NCBI RefSeq assembly: GCF_036346855.1
Contig: NZ_CP107841.1
Coordinates: forward strand, 1,364,001 to 1,428,000
From: Streptomyces europaeiscabiei
GTDB taxonomy: Bacteria; Actinomycetota; Actinomycetes; Streptomycetales; Streptomycetaceae
Direction: 5' to 3'
Length of the DNA: 64,000 nucleotides
Shown: positions 30,476 to 42,400 of the stretch, piece by piece
How the letters are laid out: the number at the start of each line of letters is the position of its first letter
Numbering within the stretch: position 1 is the first letter of the stretch
The notes under the pieces: generated by a model
What the model saw: only the letters and a program-made list of their open reading frames with translations
What the model was told of the DNA's origin: nothing
Database searches by the model: none
Program-made: the position numbers and the translations under genes

Positions 30476-33400
30476 GCGGCGGAGCGGCGTGGGGTGTCGT
30501 CCGGGGTGGCGGGCACGGTGTCGGCGGCGACCTCGGCGAGCAGGAAGTCGGCGAGGGCGCGGCAGTTGGGGTGGTCGAAGACGAGGGTGCTGGGCAGGCG
30601 CAGGCCGGTGATGCGGTTCATGCCGTTGCGCAGTTCGACGGCGCTGAGCGAGTCGATGCCCAGGTCGGTGAAGGGGCGTTCCGGTTCGACGGCGTCGGCG
30701 GCGGGGTAGCCGAGGACGCCCGCTACATGGCCGCGCACGATCTCCAGGACGGCTCCGGCCCGTTCGTAGTCGGGCAGGGCGGCCAGGTGGGTGTGGAGCG
30801 ATGAGGCGTCGGCGGTGGCGGACGCGCTGTCCTGGCGCGTGGTGTCCAGCGCCCGGCGGGCGGCGGGCAGTTCGTCCAGCAGGTGGCTGGGGCGGGGCGC
30901 GGTGAAGGACGGGGCGTAGGTGTCCCAGCGCAGGTCGGTGACGACGACGTGGGTGTCGCCGAGGTCGAGGGCGTGGCCGAGGGCCTCGCAGGCTGCGGCG
31001 GTGTCCATGGGGTGGACTCCGTGGCGCCGCATGCGGTCGCCGGCCGCGTCGCCGACCATGCCGCCGTCGGCCCACAGTCCCCAGGAGACGGCGGTGGCAG
31101 GCAGTCCGGCGGCGCGGCGTTCGGCGGCGAGGGCGTCGAGGTAGGCGTTGCCGGGGGCGTAGTTGCCGAGGCCCGCGCCGCTGAGGACGCCCGCGGTGGA
31201 GGAGAACAGCACGAAGGCGGAGAGGTCGAGGTCCCGGGTGAGCTCGTGCAGGGCGCGGGCGGCGGTGGCCTTGCCGCGCAGGACGGGGTCCATGCGGCCG
31301 GGGGTGAGTGAGTCGATGACGCCGTCGTCGAGGGACCCGGCCGCGTGGAACACGGCGTCGAGGGGCCGGTCGGCGGGCACGCCCGCGAGCAGTCGGGCGA
31401 GGTCGGCGCGGTCGGACACGTCGCAGGCGGCGAGGGTGACGTCGACGCCGCGGGCGGCGAGTTCGTCGCGCAGGCCGGTGGCGCCGGGCGCGTCGGCGCC
31501 GCGGCGGCCGGCCAGCACCAGGTGGGTGGCGCCGCGGTCGGCGAGCCAGCGGGCGACATGACCGCCGAGGGCGCCGGTGCCGCCGGTGACGAGGACCGTG
31601 CCGCGGGGCCGCCAGGTCTCGGCGGGGACGTCGGCGCCGGGGGCGTGGACCAGGCGGCGGCCGTGGGCGCCGGTGGCGCGCAGCGCGATCTGGTCCTCCT
31701 GGCCGGGATCGGCGAGAACGGTGGCGAGGCGGGTGGCACTGCGGGCGTCGAGGTCGGCGGGCAGGTCGATGAGGCCGCCCCAGCGGTCGGAGTGCTCCAG
31801 GGCGGCGACCCGGCCGAAGCCCCAGACGAGGGCCTGGGCGGGGTCCGGCGCGGGGTCGGCGCCACCGACGGCCACGGCGCCTCGGGTGGCGCACCACAGG
31901 GGGGCGTCGAGGCCGAGGTCGCCGAGGGCCTGGACCAGGGCGAGGGTTCCGGCGAGCCCGACGGGGACGGCCGGATGGTCGGGGTGCGCGCGGGTGTCGA
32001 GAGCGAGGAGGGAGAGCACACCCGCGGGGCGTACGGCGTCCTCGTCGGTGGCGAGCAGGCCGGCGAGGGCGGCGCGGTCGAGGGCGCCGTCGGGCACGGT
32101 GATCAGCCGGACGGTGCGTGCGCCGCCTGCGGAGAGTGCGTCGGCGACGGCGTCGGCAGTGCGGGCGTGCCCGGTGGTGTCGGCGGGGGCGAGGAGCAGC
32201 CAGGTGCCGGTGAGGGTGGCCGGGCCGGGGGTGAGGGGGCTGAACGCGACGCGGTAGCGCCAGGCGTCGGTGGTGGCGCGTTCGCGCTGGGTGCGCCGCC
32301 AGTTCGACAGGGCGGGCAGGACGCTGCTGAGGGGGGCGTCGGCGGCCAGGTCCAAGGCGTCGCTGAGGCTCTGGAGGTCCTCCTGCTCGACGGTCTCCCA
32401 GAAACGGGCCTCGACGGAGTCCGTGTCGGGCGCGCCGTCGGCGTGACCGGCCGCGGCGGTCTCACGGAGGGTGGGCCAGTAGCGCTGGTGCTCGAACGGG
32501 TAGGTGGGCAGGTCGGTACGGGCGGCGCCGGTGCCGCCGAAGACCGTCTCGAAGTCGATGTCGACGCCGTGCGCGTGAGCTTCGGCGAGCGCGGTGAGGA
32601 ACTGCCTGAGGCCGCCCTGGTCGCGGCGGAGGGAGCCGAGGACGGCACCGTCCACGCCGGCCGCGTCGAGGGTGTCGCGCAGCCCGACGGCGAGCACGGG
32701 GTGCGGGCCGACCTCGACGAAGGTGCGGTGGCCGGCGGCGATCAGGCCTTGTACGGCCTCCTCGAAGCGGACGGTCTCGCGCAGGTTGGTGTACCAGTAG
32801 GTGGCGTCGAGCCCGGTGGTGTCCTGCCAGTCGCCGGTGAGGGAGGAGCGGAAGGGGATCTCCGCGTCGCGCGGGGTGATGCCGTCCAGGGCATCGAGGA
32901 CGGTGTCCCGGATGGCCTCGACCTGCGCGGAGTGCGAACCGTAGTCGACGTCGACCTTGCGGGCGCGGATGCCGTCCGCGGTGAGGGCGGCGTGCAGTTC
33001 GTCCAGGGCCTCGGCCTCGCCGGAGACGACGACGGTGGCGGGCCCGTTGACGGCTGCGACGGCCAGGCGGTCCGCCCAGGGCGCCATGCGGGCGCGGGTG
33101 TCCTCGGCGGACAGCGGCACGGACATCATGCCGCCGGTTCCGGCGATGCGGGTGATGGCGCGGCTGCGCAGGGCGACGACGCGGGCGCCGTCCTCCAGGG
33201 TGAGCGCTCCGGCGGCGCAGGCGGCGGCGATCTCGCCCTGGGAGTGGCCGACGACGGCCGCCGGGCGTACGCCGTGGGCGCGCCACAGAGCGGCGGTGGC
33301 GACCATGACGGCCCACAGGGCGGGCTGGACGACATCGACGCGGGCGAGGTCGGCGGCGTCGGCGTCGCCGCGCAGCACGGCGCTCAGCGACCAGTCGACG

Positions 33401-36400
33401 TGCGGGGCCAGTGCCCGTTCGCAGCGGTCGATCCAGTCGGCGAACACGGTTGACTCCGCGAGGAGTTCGCGGGCCATACCGGCCCACTGGGCGCCCTGTC
33501 CGGGGAAGACGAGGACGGGTTCGGCGCCGCCCGGCACGGCGTCGGCGACCAGGGCGGGCGCGGTGAGCGGTCCGTCGGCGGCGAGTGCGGAGAGGGTCTC
33601 GTCGAGGCGGGTGACGTCGTCGGCGAGGACGGCGGCCCGGTGGGTGAGGGCGGCCCGGCCGACGGCGAGGGTGTAGGCGAGGTCGGTGAGCGGTGTGCCG
33701 GGCCGGGCGCGCAGGTGGGCGCGGAGCCGGGCGGCCTGGGCGCGCAGCGCGGCGGGGGTGCGGGCGGAGAGCACCACGGGTACGGCGGGCAGCGCGGCCC
33801 GCGCGGCGGGCCGGTCGGGGGTGTCGGGGGCCTGTTCGACGATGACGTGGGCGTTGGTGCCGCTCATGCCGAAGGAGGAGACTCCGGCGCGGTGGGCGCG
33901 GCCGGTGTCGGGCCAGGGGCGTTCCTCGGTGAGCAGGCGCACGTGTCCGGCGGTCCAGTCGACGTGCGGCGTGGGGTTGTCGGCGTACAGGGTGCGGGGC
34001 AGGACGCCTTCGCGCAGGGCCATCACCATCTTGATGACGCCGCCGACGCCGGCGGCGGCCTGGCTGTGCCCGATGTTGGACTTCAGGGAGCCGAGCCACA
34101 GCGGCCGGTCCTCGGCGCGGTCCTGGCCGTAGGCGGCGAGGAGGGCCTGGGCCTCGATGGGGTCGCCGAGGGTGGTTCCGGTGCCGTGCGCCTCGACGGC
34201 GTCCACGTCCTGCGGGGAGAGCCCGGCGGTCGCGAGGGCCTGCCGGATGACGCGCTGCTGCGAGGGGCCGTTGGGGGCGGTCAGGCCGTTGGAGGCGCCG
34301 TCCTGGTTGAGGGCGGAGCCGCGGATGACGGCGAGTACCTGGTGGCCGTGGCGGCGGGCGTCGGAGAGCCGTTCGAGGACGATCATGCCGACGCCCTCGG
34401 CCCAGCTGGCGCCGTCGGCGTCCGCGGAGAAGGGCTTGCAGCGGCCGTCCTCGGCAAGCGCACGCTGCCTGCTGAACTCGATGAGGGAGCCCGGCGTCGA
34501 CATCACGGTGACGCCGCCGGCCAGGGCGAGTTCGCACTCGCCCTGGCGCAGGGACTGCGCGGCGAGGTGCAGGGCGACGAGGGAGGAGGAGCAGGCGGTG
34601 TCGACGGAGACGGCCGGGCCCTCCAGGCCGAGCGCGTAGGAGATGCGGCCGGACAGGACGCTGGGCGAGTTGCCGGTGCCGACGTAGCCCTCGAAGTTGT
34701 CGTCGGAGGCCGCGAGGATCGTCACGTAGTCCTGGTAGGTGACGCCGGCGAAGACGCCCGTGGCGGAGCCGCGGGCCGCGGCCGGGTCGACGCCCGCGCG
34801 TTCCAGGGCCTCCCAGGAGACCTCCAGGAGCAGGCGCTGCTGGGGGTCCATGGCGAGGGCCTCGCGGGGCGAGATGCTGAAGAACGCGGGGTCGAAGCGG
34901 CTGGCGTCGTGCAGGAAGCCGCCTTCCCGGGTGTAGACGGTGCCGGGGTGGTCGGGGTCGGGGTGGTAGAGCCGCTCGGGGCTCCAGTTGCGGTCGGTGG
35001 GCAGCGGCGAGATGCCGTCGGCTCCGGCGCGCACCAGGTCCCACAGGTCCTCGGGTCCGGCGATGCCGCCGGGGTAGCGGCAGGCCATGCCGACGACGGC
35101 GATCGGGTCGTCGTCGACGGCGCGGCGGGCGGCGACGGGGGTGCCGTCGCCGGCGGTGCCGAACAGGTCGTCGGCGAGGTGCCGGGCCAGTACGGCCGGG
35201 GTCGGGTGGTCGAAGACGAGGGTGGCGGGCAGGGTGACGCCGAGGGCGGTGCTGAGCCCGTTGCGCAGTTCGACCGCGGTCAGGGAGGTGAGGCCGAGGT
35301 CGGTGAAGGGCAGGGCCGGTTCGACGTCGTCGGGGCCGGCGTGTCCGAGCACGGCGGCGACACGGTCGCGGACGGTGGTGAGCAGGACGCGTTCGCGTTC
35401 CGCGGCGGGCCGGCCGGCCAGGCGTTCCAGGAGGCTGCCGGGCGGCTGGGTGCGGGCGGCGCGGCGGCGGACCTGCTCGGCGGGCGCCGCTGCCGAGTCA
35501 CCGGTGGTCACCGGCGCGGCTGCGGGCGTGAGGGGCGCGCCGGGAACCGGACGCAGCAGCAGGGAGCCGATGGCCAGGACGGGTTCGCCGACCGCGTCGG
35601 CGGCGGTGAGGGCGAGGGTGTCGGGGCCGGTGCGCTCCAGACGGACGCGCAGGGTGGTGGCGCCGGTGGCGAACAGTCGGACCGGGCCGGCGGAGAACAG
35701 CATGCGCCCGTCGCCGAGGCCGTCGAACGCGCCGAGGCCCAGCGGGTGCAGGGCGGCGTCCAGAAGCGCCGGGTGCAGGTCGTGGCGGGCGGCGTCGGCG
35801 GAGGCGGACTCGGGGAGCGCGACCTCGGCGTACACGGCGGTGTCGTCCTGCCAGGCGGCCAGCAGGCCCTGGAAGACGGGCCCGTAGTCGAGTCCGGCCT
35901 CGCGCAGGCGGACGTAGAGGCCGTCGGTGGCGATCTCCTCCGCACCCGGCGGCGGCCAGGCCGTGAGGTCGTGGGCCGGGTCCGGTCCGGTCTCGGCGGT
36001 GAGGACGCCGGCGGCGTGCCGGGTCCACTCGGCGCCGGCGTCGGCCGCGGGGCGGGCGTGCACGGCGAAGGCACGGTCGCCGCGCGCGTCGGGTGCCTCG
36101 ACGCGCAGTTGCAGGGCGACTCCGTCGTGCTCGGGCAGGGCCAGCGGGCGTTCCAGGACGAGTTCGCGGATCTGCGGGCGGGCGGCGTGGGCGCCGGCGG
36201 CCAGGGCGAGTTCGAGGAAGGCGGTGCTCGGGACGACGGCCGTGCCGCCGAGGCGGTGCGCGGCGAGCCAGCCCGTGGTGCGGGCGGTGAGGCGGCCGGT
36301 GAGCAGCAGGGTGTCGTCCACGGCGGACGGGACGACCGCGCCGAGCAGCGGATGACCGGCGGCGACGAGTCCGGCGGCGGCCGGATCACCCGTGGAGGGG

Positions 36401-39400
36401 GTGGTCTCGATCCAGTAGGGGTGGTGCTGGAAGGCGTAGGTGGGCAGGTCCACCGGGCGGGCGCCGGGGGCGGTGGCGGCGAGCACGGCGTGCCAGTCGA
36501 CGGGTGCGCCGTGGGCGTGCAGGGCGCCGACGGCGGCCAGCAGCGTCTCCGCCTCGTCGCGGTCCTCGCGCAGGGTGGGCACGGCGAGTGGGGCGGTGCC
36601 CTGCCAGCCGCCCTGGGCGAGGGCGGTCAGGGTGGTGTCGGGGCCGAGTTCGAGGAGGCGGACGACGCCGCGTTCCTCCAGGGCGGTGACGCCGTCGGCG
36701 AACCGTACGGCATGCCGCACGTGCCGTACCCAGTATTCCGGGTCGGTGAGGTCGCCGGGCCCGGCGAGGCGGCCGGTGAGGTCGGAGACGACCGGGATGC
36801 GCGGCTCGGCGTACTCGACGGCGGCGGCGACGGCCCGGAAGTCGTCCAGCATGGCGTCCATGCGCGGGGAGTGGAAGGCGTGGCTGACCCGCAGACGGGT
36901 GGTCTTGCGGCCCTGTGCGGCGAAGTGGGCGGCGACCGCGAGCGCGGCGTCCTCGTCACCGGAGACGACCACGGAGCGGGGGCCGTTGACGGCGGCCACG
37001 CCAAGGACGTCCTCGCGTCCGGCGAGCAGCGGCAGCACTTCGTCCTCGGCTGCCTGGAGGGCGATCATCGCGCCGCCCTCGGGCAGTGCCTGCATCAGCC
37101 GGCCGCGGGCGGCGACCAGGCGGCAGGCGTCGGGGAGGGTGAGCACCCCGGCCACGTGGGCGGCGGCGATCTCGCCGACGGAGTGGCCGAGAAGGTGGGT
37201 GGGGCGCACCCCGAACGACTCCAGGAGCCGGAAGAGGGCGACCTCGGCGGCGAACAGGGCGGGCTGGGCGTACTCGGTGCGGTTCAGGGTGTCGGCGTCG
37301 TCCCCGTGCACGACCTCGACGAGCGGGCGCGGCAGCAGTCCGTCGAAGTGGCCGCAGACGGCGTCGAAGGCGTCGGCGTAAGCGGGGAACGCCTGGTACA
37401 GGCCGCGGCCCATGCCGGGACGCTGGGTGCCCTGGCCGGCGAACAGGAACGCGGTCCCACCCGTGGTGAGGGTGTTTCCGGTGACGACGGCGGGGTGTGT
37501 CCGGCCGTCGGCGAGCGCGCGGAGTCCGGCCAGCAGGGTGTCGCGGCCGGTGCCGGTGACGGCGGTGCGGTGCTCCAGCGGGGCGCGGGTGAACGCGAGG
37601 GCGTGTGCGACGTCGGCGGCGTCCAGGCCGCTGTGCTGTTCGAGGTGGGCGAGGAGCCGGCCGGCCTGGTCGCGCAGGGCGGGCGCGCTGCGCGCGGCGA
37701 GCAGCCAGGGCAGGGCGGTGCGGTCGGTGTCGGTGTCCCCGCGTCCGCGGGTGGGCGCGGTGGACGCGTCCGGCGTCGCGGGCGGTTCGGCGAGGATGAC
37801 GTGGGCGTTGGTGCCCGAGACGCCGAACGCGGAGACACCGGCGCGGCGGACGCTCTCGCCGGCGGGCCAGGCGACGGCCTCGTGCAGCAGTCGGATCCGC
37901 CCGCTGTCCCAGTCGACGCGGGACGAGGGCTGCCCGGCGTGCAGGGTGCGCGGGAGGGTGTCGTTGCGCAGGGCGAGGATCATCTTGATGATGCCGACGG
38001 CTCCGGCCGCGGCCTGGGTGTGCCCCAGGTTGGACTTGACCGAGCCGAGCCACAGCGGCCGGTCCTCGGGCCGCTCCTGGCCGTACGCCGCCAGCAGCGC
38101 CTGCGCCTCGACGGGGTCGCCGAGGGTGGTGCCGGTGCCGTGCGCCTCCACCACGTCGACGTCCCGGGGGGAGAGCCCGGCGAAGGCCAGCGCCTGCCGG
38201 ATGACACGTTGCTGGGAGGGGCCGTTGGGGGCGGTGAGGCCGTTGGAGGCGCCGTCCTGGTTGACGGCCGAGCCCTCCACCACGGCCAGCACGCGGTGAC
38301 CTGCTCGGCGGGCGTCGGAGAGCCGCTCCACGACGAGTACGCCGACGCCCTCCGCCCAGCCGGTGCCGTCGGCGTCGTCGGAGAACGCCTTGCAGCGGCC
38401 GTCGGGTGCGAGGCCGCCCTGAAGGCTGAACTCGACGAACGCGCCCGGGTCCGCCATGACGGTGACGCCGCCCACGAGCGCCAGGTCGCACTCGCCGCCG
38501 CGCAGCGACTGCGCTGCCAGGTGCAGGGCCACCAGGGAGGAGGAACAGGCGGTGTCGACGGTGACGGCCGGGCCCTCCAGGCCGAGGGAGTAGGCGATAC
38601 GGCCGGAGATCACGCTGCCCGCCTGACCGGTCAGCAGATGTCCCCCGAGCCCCTCGGGAATCTCGGTCAGACCGGTGGCGTAGCCGGAGCTGCCGGCTCC
38701 GACGAAGACGCCGGTGCGGGAGCCCTTCAGCGCGGTGGGGGCGATCCCGGAGTGTTCCAGGGCCTCCCAGGAGGTCTCCAGGACGAGCCGCTGCTGCGGG
38801 TCGAGGGCCTGGGCCTCGCGGGGGCTGATGCCGAAGAACGCGGCGTCGAACGCGGACGCCTGCGCCAGGAAGCCCCCGGACCGGGTGTCGCTGGCCTCCA
38901 GCAGGCCGGTCAGGTCCCAGCCGCGGTCCTCGGGGAAGGCGCCGACGGCGTCACCGCCGGCCGCGAGGAGATCCCACAGCCGGTCCGGGCCGTCGATGCC
39001 GCCGGGCAGACGGCATCCCATGCCGACGATGACGACGGGGTCGGTGTCGGTCGCCCGCACCGGGGCTTCCTGCCGCTCCCGCTCGGCCCCGTACAGCTCG
39101 TCCCGCAGGCGGGCGGCGACGGCGAGCGGCGTGGGGTGGTCGAAGACGAGGGTGCTGGGCAGGGGGACGCCGGTCTCGGCGGTGAGGGCGTTGCGCAGTT
39201 CGACCGCGGTCAGCGAGTCGAAGCCCATCTCGCGGAAGGCCCGGCCGACGGCGACGGCGGCCGGGTCGGTGTGGCCGAGCGCGGCGGCGGCCCGGCGGCG
39301 CACCAGGTCGAGCAGGGCGGCGTCGCGCTCCTCGGTGGTGAGCGGGGCGAGCCGGTCCCTCAGCGCGGCGCCGACCGCGTCGACGGCGGTGTCGGTCGCC

Positions 39401-42400
39401 GCCGCGACGGCCGCGCCGGGCAGGGCGGCGAGCAGGGGGCTGGGGCGTCCGGTGGTGAACGCGGACGCGAACAGTGCCCAGTCGACGTCGGCGACGACGA
39501 CGGTGGTGTCCTGGGCGGTCAGGGCACGGTCGAGCGCGGTCAGCGCGGCGTCGGGGTCGACCGGGCGCAGGCCGCGGCGGTTCAGCAGGTGCTGCGCGGC
39601 CTCGTCGGCGGCCATGCCGGTGCCGCCCCACGGGCCCCAGGCCACGGAGGTGGCGGCCAGGCCGCGGGCGCGCCGACGCTCGACGAGCGCGTCCAGGTGG
39701 GCGTTGGCGGCGGCGTAGCCGGCCTGCCCTCCGCTGCCCCACACGCCGGCGATGGAGGAGAACACCACGAACGCCGACAGGCCGCTGTCGCGGGTCAGTT
39801 CGTCCAGGTGGTCGGCGGCGTCCGCCTTGGCGCGCAGCACGGCGGCGAGCCGGTCGGGCGAGTACGAGGCGATCACGTCGTCGTCCAGGACGCCCGCGCA
39901 GTGCACGACGGCGTCGACGGGGTGTGCGGCCAGCAGCCGCGCCACGGTGTCCCGGTCCCCCATGTCGCAGGCGGCCACGGTCACCCGCGCACCCAGCCCG
40001 ACGAGTTCGCCCCGCAGGTCGTCGGCGCCGGGCGCGTCCGTACCCCGACGGCTGGTCAGCACCAGCTCCCGGGCACCGCGCGCGACGGCCCAGCGGGCGA
40101 CTCGGGCCCCGAGAGCACCGGTGCCACCCGTGATCAGGACACGCTCCGGAGCCGCCCACGCGCCGGTGGCGCCGGGGGCGGGAGCGGGCGTCAGACGGCG
40201 GGCGTACGCGTCGGTTCCGCGTACGGCGACCTGGTCCTCGTCGCCGGCGGCGAGCACGGCGACGGTCCGCGCGAGGGTGCGTCGGTCCGGCCGGACGGGC
40301 AGGTCGAGCAGTCCGCCCCACACGTCGGGGTGTTCGAGCGCGGCGACCCGGCCCAGCCCCCATACGGCGGCCCGTCGTGGATCGACGGCGGCCTCGGTGC
40401 CACCGCCCACGGCGACGGCACCGCTGGTCACGAGCCACAGCGGCGCGGCGACCGCCGCGTCGCCGTATGCCTGCACGAGGGTGAGGGCGCTCTGTACACC
40501 GGGCAGGCAGGACAGCACACCGGCGATCGGCGCCCCGTCGGCGACGGCCGCGGCGAACACCTCGCCCAGGGCGGCGCGGCCGAGGTCGGCGCAGATCACG
40601 CGTTCGAGTCCCGGCAGGAACTCCTCGATGCCGGAGAGGACGGAGTCGCCGTCGGTGCCGGCGTCGGTGCCGGTGTCGGCCTGCAGCAGCAGCCACCGCC
40701 CGTCGGCCGTGCGGGGCACGGCCGGGGCGAGCCGCTCCCAGCGGACCCGATAGCGCCAGGCGTCCGCGGTGGTCCGCTCCGCCTCGGCACGCCGCCACGC
40801 GGTCAACGCGGGCACGACGCTCTCCAGTTCGGTGCCGTCGAGATCCAGCACGCCGGCCAGCTCTTCGGCGTCACCACGGTCCACGGCCTGCCAGAACGCG
40901 GCCTCTCCGGCCGTCGCCACGGAGGCCGTACCGGTACCCGTCCCCGTCCCCGTCGCACCACGCCGTGGTTCGGGCCAGTACCAGGTGCGCTGGAAGGCGT
41001 AGGTGGGAAGCGGGAAGGCGGGCCGCACCGCGCCGAGCACCATGTTCCAGCCGACCGGTACTCCGGCGGCGTGCAGCACGGCCAGCGCGGCGGTCAGCGC
41101 GTCGGCCTCGGGCCGGTCCTTGCGCTGGACGGGTACGCAGACCGCGTCGTCGACGTCACCGAGCACGGTCCGGGCGAGGGCGGTGAGGGTTCCGTCGGGG
41201 CCGATCTCCAGGAAACGCGTCACCCCCTCGGCCGCCAGGGCGCTCACTCCGTCGGCGAACCGAACGGCCTGACGGACGTGCCGTACCCAGTACTCGGCCG
41301 ACGCCAACTCCCCCTCGGCGGCGAGGCGTCCGGTCACGTTCGACACGACGGGGATAGCGGGTGCTCCGTACGCGATCCCTTCCGCGACGGTACGGAAGGC
41401 GTCGAGCATCGGCTCCATCAGCGGGGAGTGGAAGGCATGCGACACCCGCAGACGCGAGACACGTCGGCCCCGCGCCTTCAGTACCTCGGCGACCGCGCTC
41501 ACAGCAGCCTCGGCTCCGGCGATCACCACCGACCGCGGACCGTTCACCGCCGCGACCGACACCTGCGCCGGGTCCAGCAAAGGCAGGACCTCGTCCTCGG
41601 CGGCCTCCACCGCCACCATCGCCCCACCCGACGGCAACTCCTGCATCAGCCGGCCACGCGCCACCACCAGGGCACACGCATCCTCCAGCGACAACACCCC
41701 CGCCACATGCGCGGCAGCGATCTCACCGACCGAATGACCCACCACGAAGTCCGCACGTACCCCGAAGGACTCCACCAGCCGGAACAGAGCCACCTCGACC
41801 GCGAACAACGCCGGCTGCGTCCACTCGGTGCGGTTCAACCGCTCCGCGTCGTCACCGAGAACCACGTCCCGCAGCCCCGAACCCACCTGCGCGCACACCT
41901 CGTCGAAGGCATCCGCGAAAACGGGGAACGCCTCGTACAACTCCCGGCCCATCCCGGGCCGCTGCGCACCCTGACCGGAGAACAGGAACGCCGTCCGGCC
42001 CTCGCCCGCGATCCCGCTCACGACATGGGGGGTCGGCTCGCCGTCCGCCAACGCGGCCAGCGCAGCAACGAGTTCGGCACGGTCACGGCCCCGGACTACG
42101 GCCCGGTGCTCGAACGCGGTACGCGTGGTGGCGAGCGCCGAGGCGATCTCCATGGGGTCGGCCTCGGGCGCGGACCTTACGACGTCCAGCAGGCGGGCGG
42201 CCTGGGCACGCAGAGCGTGAGCACCTCGACCGGACAGAACCCATGGGATCACGGGCAGCCCGGCGGGCTCTGTCGGCTCTGTCGGCTCTGTCGGCTCGAC
42301 GCTCTCGGCAGGCGCCTGTTCCAGGATGACGTGGGCGTTGGTACCGCTCAGACCGAACGACGACACGCCCGCACGACGCGCACGTCCCACCTCAGGCCAC

